Both the position numbers and the translations under genes were made by a program. The notes beneath the pieces were generated by a model that worked only from the letters and a program-made list of their open reading frames with translations, had not been told where the DNA came from and did no database searches. This document shows, piece by piece, positions 34,318 through 44,486 of a stretch of DNA of 64,000 nt. The stretch comes from Diospyros lotus (taxonomy: Eukaryota; Streptophyta; Magnoliopsida; Ericales; Ebenaceae). The stretch covers positions 35,393,119-35,457,118 of the forward strand of contig NC_068350.1 in NCBI RefSeq assembly GCF_014633365.1. The letters are read 5' to 3'. Positions within the stretch are counted from its first letter, which is position 1; each line of letters opens with the position of its first letter.

Positions 34318-34798
34318 TGATGATTGATTTTCTGAAGTAGTAGCCGCACGCTCCCTTCTTGCCTCTCCCAAGGTACCTACAATGGAGACAGGGACTTGCT
34401 CCCCCGGTCAATCTCCGATGATCAAGTTAGTTTTCTCCATCTAGGATTAATTGTCCCTTTTAAACTATATCCTTCAGAAGAGGATAAGAATAATCTCCCA
34501 CCTTTTTCTCTTACCTTTTCTCGGGATAGGGATCATGGAGGGATCTTCGAGATCTCCCTTCTGCCTTCTTCGGAACTTTCCCGATAAGGATTTCGCGATA
34601 ATATCCGTCTCCGAGGAGTTCGGGATAGCTGTTGCCTCCGTGACCTTCTGTGGGTTAGCCTGTTCCTGAGGCCTCGGAGATTTCTTTACTAAGTGCCTAT
34701 CCGATTGACGTGGCGATACTTGTCTGCCATGTATCTTTTGACCGCCACTAGGTATCTGTCTTGGCGTAATTATGGGACCGAGGGCGTTCTCCTCATCA
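34318..34798 (-). repeat. 3' LTR of Tat element 2
   Basis: 481 bp; starts TGATGATTGATTTTCTGAAG, ends TTCTCCTCATCA. Pair of 43667-44147. Confidence 0.95.
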
Positions 34799-34814
34799 CT
34801 TGCCCCCCCACTCT
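34799..34814 (-). promoter_or_regulatory. Polypurine tract of Tat element 2
   Basis: Minus strand AGAGTGGGGGGGCAAG abutting the 3' LTR; same position and type as in element 1. Confidence 0.7.
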
Positions 34815-35196
34815 TTGAGCTCTTCGGCTTGAAGGGCTCGAGGAGTAGTAAAGCTCCTGAGGCTCTTCCATCTAACTTCTTCTTTTCCTTTCTTTTTTTT
34901 TTTTTTTTTTTTTTGCGTGTCTGGGGGGCACGAAAATCGATTGGTTTTGACGGCGGTATCCCTTCCCTATGCGTTGTCCGAGGCCTTTTCGTCTTTCGAG
35001 CTCTGTCAATGCGGGGTGATCAATGCTCATTATTGCTCGCCCTTTGGTCTCTTATTCCCGCAGTTTGAACTTTTAAAATGGGAACTCCTCACCCCCTCTA
35101 CTTCTCTTTCCGCACGACTTTCCTTCAGTTTTAGCTTTTCTTGTGCCGGCAAGCATTTTCCACTTCTTCCGCCTCTCTTTCTTCTAGCTCTTTGCC

Positions 35197-37505
35197 ATGG
35201 CGATAATTGGTTCTGGGAGGTTTAATCCCGCCAGCGCAGAGCTTATTGAGTGGGAAAAACACCCTGCTGCCTCCATTCCATGCCAATGGATGAGCCAGAC
35301 GGAATGCCAACAGTTCAGAGAAAAGTACAATGTCCCTGAAGAGTGGGAGGTAGATTTCAATAGCCATTTACGAGCGTGTCATCCCGTCGCCGGCCGCCTC
35401 TGCATTTATAAGTGTGCTTTTGACAGGGGCTTTCGGCTTCCTCCCCGAAGAAGAGTGATGTCCTTACTTTAACATCTCACCATCGCTCCCGCCCAGCTGT
35501 CTCCCTTCGGATGGTGATACTTGATGGGGTTCCTCCTTATTTGTCATTCTGGCAAAATTGAGCCAACCGGGGACCTCTTCGACTACTTCTTCACGACCAA
35601 CCGCTACCCCGGAGGGTGGATCTCCATCTCCCCTCGGATCGTGAAAGATGGTCTTCTCCTCGCCTGCAAGGGGTACTCCAGACTTGAGATTTCTGCCTCG
35701 ACTCTCATGCAATCTGGCGGGTCGAAAGATTCTGATGATTGGAAGGAACGTTTCGTCTTCGTCCGCCCCAGGCCATCCGGCTCTTCTCAAGAAATCTGGT
35801 CTGTCTGCAACGAGTGGACTCTAAACACTAAGCACAAGCGTCCGAGCGTCGAGACCATCGAAGATTTCACCTGCCGACTTATGAAGAACAGTCGGAACTG
35901 GGAAGAAAGATGGCTTTCCAACCCCAGCCTTACCCAAGCGGGTTTGGACGGCTAGAACTGTGAGCTCTTTTTCTTTCATCTTTTTCCTTACTCTCTCTTC
36001 TTCCTTTGTCTGTATTTGATTTTCATTGTTATCTCTTTCTTAGTTGAAGAGGTCTGGGAGATATCGTATTCTACTATCACCAGAGGAATGATTTTGGACT
36101 TCCTTGGGAGTAAGGGCCCCTCGACTTCTCCCAGCAACCAGAGAGTGTCGGAGAGGGCTGCACCTCCCGAGCGAGTTCCAAAGAGCAAGAAGAATAATAA
36201 AAAAAAACTCAATACCTTCTAGGTTGCGAAGAGCGGTGGAGGAAGATGCTCGGACATTCCAAGAGGCTTCCAAGAGGGGCGTTGTTGGGGGTTCGGGGGA
36301 CCCATCTTCCCAACTCCTAACTTCTCAGACCAGAGACTCTCCGAACGCGCGGCGGGAAGCCTCCACCATGCCTGCGGCCTCGCCGATCTCTCGTGAAGAT
36401 GATTCAGCAACCATCGCACAGGTGCTTGCTGTAGCTCGCGCAGAGGCCCGGAAAAGACAAACCTTAGCAGGTACAGAGTCCAGTGCTACGTCTCCCAGCA
36501 TCCCTATCAATTCAGTTTTTAAACGAATTTTAACGCCATTAACACCAGCGGGGCGTTCAGAGCTGACGGGGGAGGCTTCGCTGGAGGAGGCTTCGGCGTT
36601 GTCGACGAAGGAGATATTAGCACGCCGGACGAAGCGTCGTAGGATGGAGGCCACCTCCCCGGCTGCTACTCCCTCCGAGCCTCCGGGTCCTAAAGCCACC
36701 AATGTTCCCTCAACAGCTTTAATCCTACCGGGGACCCTACGAACTCCGAATGAAACCGACTACTGCGCCGAGATTCTGAGGGTGCGACTGTGCTCCTTTC
36801 TCTTTTGACTTTGCCCTTTTTCTATGCGAGTAGGTCTTAATCTATATTCTGTTTTCACTTCCTCAGAACCTTACAAAGTTCCAAGGTTTGGTCTCTCGAC
36901 GAGAATTCGAACTTCGAGCCCGGATTATTTCCCTAGAGTCTGAGGTCGAAAGGCTTCGGGGGCTTGAGTCTTTTTCCTCCCAACTGTCGAGTCTCGAGCA
37001 CCGTGTTCATATTTTAACTAAGTCTATTGAGCTGGCACAAGAAGATGCCCGACTTGCCAACGAAGCCGAAGCTCAAGTGCGCGAGGATTTGGAGTTAGTC
37101 CAAAAAAACATGCTTGAGGCTAATCAGGCCAATTCCCGGCTTGGGGAGGAACTGGACGCCACTAAGGGTGTTAATCACCAGCTTCAGGAGGATATAAAAA
37201 GACTTACTCTAGAGCTGAAGGAAGCCAAGAAGGGACAAGTCAAAGCGTTGCAGTCTTATTCTCGGTGCAAAGAAGACCTTCGCACTGCTCATGTCCAACT
37301 CCAATCTGCCCTCAAGGATGCCCAAGTGGCTTTTCAAAATGGTCGCGAGGATTTCCGAAGTTCCGAAGCTTATGCCGTGGAACTAGAAGGAGTTCTTCGG
37401 GGCGGGTTCGAGCATATGAGGAAACTCATCAAAGAGTGCTTCCCAAACCTGGATGTAGACTCCATCCCCTTCGACGTTGCTGCCGCCTTGTGCTCTTTAG
37501 AGTAG
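35197..37505 (+). pseudogene. Antisense ORF with two intron-like gaps, Tat element 2
   Basis: Blocks 35197-35959 (763 nt), 36044-36781 and 36867-37505; gaps 35960-36043 (GTGAGC..TCTTAG, 84 bp) and 36782-36866 (GTGCGA..CCTCAG, 85 bp). Block 1 encodes GSGRFNPASAELIEWEKHP, LPPRRRVMSLL, LSPFGW, GDLFDYFFTTN, GGWISISPR, WKERFVFVRP: a Transposase_28-like domain. Block 2 is Ser/Pro/Ala-rich with KEILARRTKRRR (a basic, possibly nuclear-localisation patch). Block 3 is an uninterrupted coiled coil of about 200 residues ending LCSLE-stop. Lesions: TAA 35470-35472 (shared with element 1), TGA at about 35515, TAG 35954-35956 and a frameshift in an A run near 36200. Role unknown. Confidence 0.8.
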
Positions 37506-37801
37506 ACATTTTTGTATTCAAACCTGCTGTCATAATAATAAAAGTGTTAGATTTTTTCACACAATTTTCTTTTGCTACTGCCTTTTTGTTGCCTTGTTTC
37601 CTTTGCTTTTTGTCGAAAACAAGAAAAGGCCGTTTGGGATCAGGCTTGATCCTTCCTTTTTTCCACCCCTGCTTATCACAGGACTTGGTCTTTGTCGCTT
37701 GTTCAGAAGGGCTCAGCTCCGGCCCCCCAAGGATCATGCCTGATCCCCATAACGTCCTTGAGGGGTTGAGTCGTATCTAATCCTTTTATCTTAAGCTTTT
37801 C

Positions 37802-38083
37802 GAGGATCATATCTGATCCCTTGTCTTTGCCGGGGGTTCGGACCCTCTGAGGATCACATCTGATCCTTTGCTTTTGTCGGGGGTTTGGACCCCCCGAGGA
37901 TCACATCTGATCCTTTGTTTTTGTCGGGGGTTCGGACCCCCTGAGGATCACATCTGATCCTTTGTTTCTGTCGGGGGTTCGGACCCCCCGAGGATCACAT
38001 CTGATCCTTTGTTTTTGTCGGGGGTTCTGACCCCCCGAGGATCACATCTGATCCTTTGTTATTGTTGAGGGATCTAGCCCCAT
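37802..38083. repeat. 47-bp minisatellite of paired hairpins
   Basis: Six units start at 37802, 37849, 37896, 37943, 37990 and 38037, exactly 47 bp apart. Each contains GGATCACATCTGATCC (5-bp stem) and GGGGGTTCGGACCCCC (6-bp stem with a TCGG loop). A partial unit is seen near 37731. It lies between the convergent stops of the antisense ORF (37505) and integrase (38274). In element 1 only about two diverged units are present. Confidence 0.92.
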
Positions 38084-38273
38084 TGAGGGTATGTCAAATC
38101 CTTCCTTTTGTTCTGATGTGCCTTTCCAGGTCTTTGGAAATGATGAGTTTTTACGCATAGGAGAAAAAATGAATTTATTCCTGGATAGCATACGCAAAGC
38201 AACAAAGAAAAAATGCCAAGACATGTAATGGAAAATTATTACTAACAGATCATATGAAGATAATAAAGAGTTA

Positions 38274-39503
38274 TCACTGATAGAACTTTCTCAAGTTCTG
38301 CACGTTCCATGCGTTTTTCACCGGTGTACCCTCGAGGGTCTGTAGTTTGTATGCCCCCGGGCTGAGAACCTCTGTTACTTTGTAAGGACCTTCCCAATTT
38401 GGTGTTAACTTATCTGTTTCTCGGGCTCCCTGAACATCTGCTCGCCTTAATACCAAATCTCCTGGTAGAAAATTTCGTGCTCTTACTCATCGATTGTAGT
38501 ATCTCTCTATGAGCTGATTATAAGCAGCTTGTCGAATCCTCGCTTGATCACGAAATTCATCAAGGAGGTGTAGGTTGTCCCTCAAACTTTGCTCATTGGA
38601 TTCAGGGTCGAACAGCTCTACTCGTAGCGTAGGCACTCCAATTTCAACTGGGATTAACGCTTCTGAGCCGTAGCATAGACTGAAAGGAGTTTCTCCTATG
38701 GAGACCTTCACTGTGGTTCGGTAAGACCACAGGATGCTCGATAGTTCTTCCACCCAGCTACCCTTCGCCTTATCTACTCTTGCTTTTAAACCGCGCAACA
38801 GAGTCCTGTTGGTAAGCTCAATTTGGCCATTAGCCTGTGGATGAGCTATAGAGGTGAATTGTTGCCTGATTCCCAACTCCTGGCACCATTCCCGAACAGA
38901 CCGATCAGAAAATTGAGTGCCGTTGTCTAAGATCAGCACCCGAGGAACTCCGAAACGACAGACTACATTCTTCCATAGAAATTGTTTCACCCGCCGGGAA
39001 GTAATAGAGGCCACTGCTTCAGCTTCGACCCACTTTGTGAAATAATCGATAGCAGCCATGATATATTTGACTTGTCCAGCTGCTGGGGGAAAAGGCCCCA
39101 GGATGTCTATACCCCATTGAGCGAAGGGGTATGGTGTAGCGAGATGAGCCAGTGCGACTGCCAGTACATGGACCAAATTAGACGTTTTCTGGCATCGATC
39201 GCAAGTCCTGACTAGCTGCTCGAAATCTCGTACCATCATTGGCCAATAATACCCCTGTCGCAGAGCCTTTTGACTAAGAGCCTGAGCCCCAATGTGGTTT
39301 CCACATATTCCTTCATGAATCTCCCGTAGGATATAATCTGCTTCGCGAGGTCAGATACATTTGAGTAGCGGTTGTGAAAAAGACCTTCTGTATAGTTCCC
39401 CATTAACTAACACGAAATTTCGGGCTTTTTGTTTGACCTCCCGTGCCTCCGAGTCGTCTTCGGGGAGTCTCTCTTCTCTCAAATATAACAACAGGGGGTC
39501 CAT
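38274..39503 (-). pseudogene. Integrase of Tat element 2
   Basis: Zinc finger: EIHEGICGNH then TCDRCQ (HHCC complete). Core: WGIDILGPF (Asp), LDNGTQFSD (Asp), ANGQIELTNR (Glu), followed by GETPFSLCYGSEA. C-terminus: NFLPGDLVLRRADV and NWEGPYKV, ending KFYQ-stop at 38274. Stops at about 38487 (in YYNR-stop-VRARNF), at the start near 39500 (Trp to TAG before MDPLL) and near 39350 (LLKCI-stop). The DDE triad and zinc ligands are all present, so only nonsense changes block it. Confidence 0.88.
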
Positions 39504-40019
39504 CTAGCTAGGCTCGTCATTGACACATAACTGGTCCGCGACTTCTTCGATACTCTTTTGTGGAAGGGATTCGATCCGAATCTCTCGAGAGCTCATAGGG
39601 AAAGAGAAAGAAGCAATTCGGGACAGCAAGTATGCCTCTGTATTCATAGCCCGAGGGACGTACTCCACCTTTACGTGTTGGAAACGTGCCATCAGCTCTT
39701 TGACTATGGTCAAGTATCGCGCCATGTGACTTTCTCGGGCTTCATATTCTCCATTCACCTGCTGCACTACTAAGTTAGAATCTGAACTCACCTCGACGTT
39801 TTGAGCTCCCAATTGCTCAGCCAATCTCAGCCCAGCCAATAAGGCCTCATATTCTGCTTCGTTGTTAGACGCTCGGAATTCAAAGTGTAAAGTATAAGGC
39901 CATATTTGCCCTTCGGGACTTTTTATCATTAATCCTGCTCCGCCACCCCCCGAGGTCGAGCTTCCGTCTACCGCCACCAACCATGGTCTCTGATTTTCTT
40001 CGGGGCCTTCGAGAGCTCC
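39504..40019 (-). pseudogene. Second RNase H of Tat element 2, last catalytic Asp replaced
   Basis: Motifs AVDGSST, NNEAEYEALLAG and SSDSNLVVQQV carry the first three acidic residues. The fourth motif reads NTEAYLLS, with Tyr (codon on 39630-39632) where element 1 has Asp (NTEADLLS). A single G-to-T change explains it. The block is open from the preceding RNase H through to the stop at 39504. Confidence 0.82.
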
Positions 40020-41346
40020 TATCCCTTCGGCAATGAAGTCTGCTAACGACTGCGCCTTAATAGCCGGTCGCGGCCTATACTCAATGTCGAAGGCGGTGAG
40101 CTCCACTGCCCACTTCAACATCCGTCCTGAGAGCTCTGGTTTGCTAAGAACCTGCTTCAAAGGTTGATTAGTAAGCACTATAATCGTATGAGCTTGAAAG
40201 TAAGGTCGGAGTTTCCTCGCCGATATTATTAAGGCGAAAGCCAGTTTTTCCATAGGGAGATACCGAACCTCAGCTCTCGACAATCGTTTACTCGCATAAT
40301 AAACAAGCCTCTGGATCTTATTTTCTTCTCATATCAATACCGAGCTTACGGCCTCATTGGCCACCGCCAGATATATGTAAAATGGTTCTGCAGGCTTCGG
40401 CTTGGTAAGAACCGGGGGCGTGGCTAGGTGCTCCTTCAGCTTTTCGAAAGCTCGCTGGCATTCAGAATTCCATTCGAAGTTGTTTACCTTCGATAAGACC
40501 TTGTAGAAAGGAAGGCCTTTTTCTGCCAAACGAGAAAGGAATCTGCCAAGGGCTGTCATCCTGCCTAAGGCTTTGTATCTCTTTCACATTCCTCGGGGCC
40601 GGCATATCCATGATAGCTTTGACCTTCGCAGGGTTTGCCTCAATCCCTCGGTGGTGTACTATGTAGCCTAGGAACTTTCCTGCAGAAACGCCGAAAGCAC
40701 ATTTGACAGGATTAAGTTTCATATGGAACTTACGAAGGGTTTTGAAGCACTCCTCTAGATCCTCCAGATGACATTCGGCTACCAGGCTTTTTACCAGCAT
40801 GTCGTCAACGTATGCCTCCATATTTCTCCCGAGCTGTTGGTGAAAAAGCTTATTTACCAAGCGTTGGTAAGTGGCTCCTGCGTTCTTTAAACCGAAAGGC
40901 ATTATGGTGTAGCAGTAGGTTGCCTTGTTGGTGATAAATGCCGTCTTCTCCTGGTCTTCCGGGTGCAATGGAATCTGGTGATATCGCTGAAAAGCATCTA
41001 AGAAACTCATGAGCGAACATCCAGCAGTTCCATCAATTAGGGCGTCAATCCTCGGGAGCGGGTAACTATCCTTTGGGCAGGCTTTATTAAGATCGGTGAA
41101 ATCGATACAAAGTCTCCACTTGCTTTACCCTTTAGGAACCAGCACGACATTTGCTAACCAATCTGGATAATCCACCTCCCGAATGTGGCGCGCTTCTGCT
41201 AACTTTACAATCTCCTCCTCGATTGCTCGAGCTCTATTTGGGGTGAAGCTTCGCTTCTTCTGCCGACAGGCTAAAAACCTGGTCGGACCCCCAGTCTGTG
41301 TGTCATTACCTCTGGATTTACTCCTGGCATGTCCCGGGCTGTCCAT
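40020..41346 (-). pseudogene. Reverse transcriptase and RNase H of Tat element 2
   Basis: RT reads ARHIREVDYPDWLANVVLV, WRLCIDFTDLNKAC, SFLDAFQRYHQIPL, AFITNKATYCYTIMPFGLKN, and YVDDMLVKS with the catalytic motif at 40801-40812, then CAFGVSAGKFLGY. RNase H continues with FYIYLAVANEAVSSVLI, VYYASK, YRPRPAIKAQSLADFI. Lesions: stop before SKWRLCID (near 41125), frameshift near 40570 and stop near 40328. Only a handful of changes separate it from an open frame. Confidence 0.88.
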
Positions 41347-42287
41347 GCGAAGATATTCGCATATTGTCTAAGGAGTGATATTATTCGACTCCTTAGCGGG
41401 TCCTTTAACTCCATACTCACTCTTACGCATCGGCTTGGGCAATCTTCTTCCAGAGGTACTTCTTCCAATTCATCCACCGGCTCTACTGTTTTGGGATCTT
41501 CGGGTCCTTCTAGTAAAAAATTGACCTCCTTCGGGGGGTCAGCATCCTTTTGCGACCCTGCTTCTTTACCCTTCGCAATGCCTATAGAGGCCATGTAACA
41601 TTCACGGGCTAAGCGCAAATCTCCCCGCACTTCGCCCGTCCCCCTATCTGTGGGAAACTTCATCATCATATGATATGTGCTTGGGATGGCTCGAAGGGCA
41701 TTGAGACCAGATCTTCCTAGAATCATGTTGTAAGCCGAAGGCACGTCTGCTACCAGGATGTCTAGCATAACTCGAGAAGTTCAGGAACCTCTCCCTACCG
41801 TCAGTGGGAGCTGAATGATCCCTTCTGAGTATACGGCTTCACCATCAAATCCCACCAAAGGGACCCTCGCTGCCCTCAACTGTGTCATTTCATACCCCAT
41901 GCCTAAGAAGGCTTGCCGATACAAGATTTCTGAAGAGCTTCCTGGATCCACGAGGATCCGCCGAAGTTCCCACTTCCCGAGTTTAGCTATTATCACTAGT
42001 GGGTCATTTCGAGTCGGGTATCCCGGGAGGTCGCTATCTGAAAAAGAGATTGGATCCATACTCCTCGATCTTTTCAGCCGGACAGCACTATTCTTTTCAT
42101 CCTTCATGACTGGGACCTCCCCTGCTGCGAGTGTATGGAATATCGGAGGCTGAGGATGATCGTCTTCCCCTAGATGTGATCTCTCCCGCTGAGCCCGATT
42201 TCGATCCTCCGTGCGGTCCCTCTTGGGAGGGCTTCTCGATCGCGACCGTCGATCCTTTCTCCCTCGAGAATCACCTGTTTTAGCCAC
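41347..42287 (-). pseudogene. Protease region of Tat element 2
   Basis: Minus-strand reading: DLPGYPTRNDPLVI, WELRRILVDPGSSSEILY (active-site DPG), MGYEMTQLRAARVPL, then DILVADVPSAYNMILGRSGL and a Glu-rich linker toward RT. One stop near 41780 between GRGS and MLDIL. The Arg/Ser-rich tail of Gag (RSRSRSPPKRDR) forms the beginning. Confidence 0.78.
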
Positions 42288-43583
42288 GTAGCTCCTCAGG
42301 AAACCCCGATTGATAAGTTCCTGAATCTCCTCCTTTAATTGGTGACATTCCTCAGTGTCATGACCATGATCTCAATGAAATCGGCAATATTTACTTCTGT
42401 TCCTTTTGTCGGATGGTGCCTTCATCGGTCGAGGCTTTTACAAGTAGTCTTTACCCTCAATAGTAGCAAGGATCTCTGCCCTCAGGGCATTCAGAGGAGT
42501 GAAGCCCCCCGAATCCCACCGAGGACGATGTTTTTCCCTTTGGTCGTCACTCCTCTTTTCCTCGGGATGCTTCTTTTTATCCTTCTTTTCCACATGCTCC
42601 GCCCTCTTAGCCTGCATAACCTCCTCGGCATTTATGTACTTCGTGGCCCGACCCAATATGTCCGTGAACGTACTCGGAGGCGTTTTGGCTAATGATTGGG
42701 CGAAAGGGCCGGGCCTCAGGGCGTTCTGGAATGCCACCACAGCTACGCTGTGGTCAAAGTTCTCTATGCTCAAGGCTTCCATATTAAATCGTGAAACGAA
42801 ATCCTTCAAGGGCTCTCCTTGGTTCTGCTTCATACTTACCAAGGCCATGGTGGACCTTCGGTGTCTTTCGAGAGGTGCAAAATGCGCTAGAAAACTGCCT
42901 CGGAGTTGCACAAAACTTACGATGGAATGATGAGCCAGATTTGAATACCAAGCCCGTGCATGCCCCTCCAAGGTGGCCAAGAAAACCCTACACCACATCG
43001 CGTCTGAGGCATCCTGTACCATCATATGCAAGGTAAAGAGATCAAGGTGATCCATCGGGTCAGAGGTCCCTGCGTAAGGCTTAATGGCCGGGATACGGAG
43101 ACGCTCCGGTGGTATGGCTGCCATGATCTCTGGGCTAAGGGGCTGATTTATCCTTGGTCCCTGAGCCTCTCCGGTCTTTAGCTTTAGGGCGGCCATCTCC
43201 TCCTCTAACTGCTGCAATCTTCTTTCCTGCCGCTGCTGCACAAACGACAAGTCAAGAGACTCGGCCGCCTTGCCATGACCATCATCTTATCCCGGCCTCT
43301 GCGGATTCTCATCCCGTCGATAGGACTCCTCTTCTCTTGGGGGCTCGCGCCTTTCTTCCGCCCGAGAATGCTGGGCTTGCTGATGCTGGCGATCTAGAAA
43401 ACCCATGAGTAACTCTGTCAATCATTGCACTTGACCCTCTAGGAGTGCTATCCGATCGGGCCGAGGCGGAGGGCCCTCCGGACTCCGAGCTCTCCCCGGC
43501 GGGCTTCGGGGAGGATTCTGCTGACTCGGCTCTGGAACGGGGTTGCCCCCCACGGCCCTAGACGGCTGTCTTCTGGTTGCCAT
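42288..43583 (-). pseudogene. Gag of Tat element 2
   Basis: Start at 43583 (MATRRQ). Capsid region MDHLDLFTLHMMVQDASDAM, FLATLEGHARAWYSNLA, FVQLRGSFLAHFAPLERHRR, KDFVSRFNMEALSIENFDH. Zinc knuckle near 42380 reads C-R-F-H-stop-DHGHDTEEC: an Arg codon CGA has become TGA inside the knuckle. Other stops are at about 43260 and 43420 (early) and after KDYL at 42438. The order and spacing match element 1. Confidence 0.88.
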
Positions 43584-43646
43584 TCAAGGTAGAGAAAAAA
43601 GGCAAGATTGTCTGCTGCACTGGAGAGACAGAAGAGAAGAATGTCG

Positions 43647-43664
43647 GCCCCACGGTGGGCGCCA
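43647..43664 (-). promoter_or_regulatory. Primer-binding site of Tat element 2
   Basis: Minus strand TGGCGCCCACCGTGGGGC, two bases inside the 5' LTR; identical type to element 1 with one base different. Confidence 0.85.
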
Positions 43665-43666
43665 AT

Positions 43667-44147
43667 TGATGATTGATTTTCTGAAGTGGTAGCCGCACGC
43701 TCCCTTCTTGCCTCTCCAAAGGTACCTGCAATGGAGACGGGGACTTGCTCCCCCGGTCGATCTCCGATGATCAAGTTAGTTTTCTCCATCTAGGATTAAT
43801 TGTCCCTTTTAAACTATATCCTCCAGAAGAGGATAAGAAGAATCTCCCACCTTTTTCTCTTACCTTTTCTCAGGATAGGGATCATGGAGGGATCTTCGGG
43901 ATCTCCCTTCCGCCTTCTTCGGAACTTTCCCGATAAGGATTTCGCGATAATATCCGTCTCCAAGGAGTTCGGGATAGCTGTTGCCTCCGTGACCTTCGGT
44001 GGGTTAGCCTGTTCCTAAGGCCTCGGAGATTTCTTTACTAAGTGCCTATCCGATTGACGTGGCGATGCTTGTCTACCATGTATCTTCTGACCGCCACTAG
44101 GTATCCGTCTTGGCGTAATTATGGGACCGAGGGCGTTCTCCTCATCA
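43667..44147 (-). repeat. 5' LTR of Tat element 2
   Basis: 481 bp, TG..CA, followed by AAGTG target duplication at 44148-44152. Confidence 0.95.
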
Positions 44148-44208
44148 AAGTGAAAGGAGGTCCCACATAGTATGCAAACAAGATAACTCTTGACTTCCAA
44201 AAATTTCA

Positions 44209-44486
44209 CCGAGAAGATAAATGTCATCTATAAGAGATAGACGTTATATGTAAGAATCTCAATCCAAGTAAAGTTAGGAAACATCAAAATAGACGTTATC
44301 TACAAGAATGTTAATCTTAAACTATTTAAGATTACTCTATATCCCTCTATAAATAGGTAGATACTCATTCCAGAAAATGTACGTCTAGTGGTTTTAATAC
44401 GATTTTCATAATTTTCATTGTCTGACTTAAATATCAGAGTGTTTGCATAGAGATCTCCCTACACCCTCTGACTATTTTCTTCCTTA
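44209..44486 (+). mobile_element. LTR-like fragment with TATA box
   Basis: It contains CTATAAATAGG (about 44347) followed by CTTAAATATCAGAGTGTTTGC, a typical R-U5 sequence of plant Gypsy chromovirus LTRs, and ends TTCCTTACAGG. It has no partner and no ORF. It lies between the SIRE-like fragment and MED26b unit C and is not in unit A. Confidence 0.45.

Larger units (their letters stand above)
34318..44147 (-). mobile_element. Tat-lineage Ty3/Gypsy LTR retrotransposon, element 2 (nearly complete)
   Basis: LTRs 34318-34798 and 43667-44147 (481 bp each), TGATGATT..CATCA, perfect 5-bp target duplication AAGTG (34313-34317 and 44148-44152). By hand count about 17 LTR differences, roughly 3.5 percent, so it is younger than element 1. 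Same layout as element 1 (PBS, gag, PR, RT-RH, second RNase H, INT, antisense ORF, PPT). LTRs of the two elements are related but clearly diverged. Coding regions have fewer lesions than element 1, mostly single stops. It is inserted in the SIRE-like LTR fragment copy 2. Confidence 0.95.

Noticed and set aside
37802..38083. CRISPR-like regular array
   Set aside because: The whole 47-bp unit repeats with no unique spacers, inside a plant retrotransposon. It is a minisatellite.
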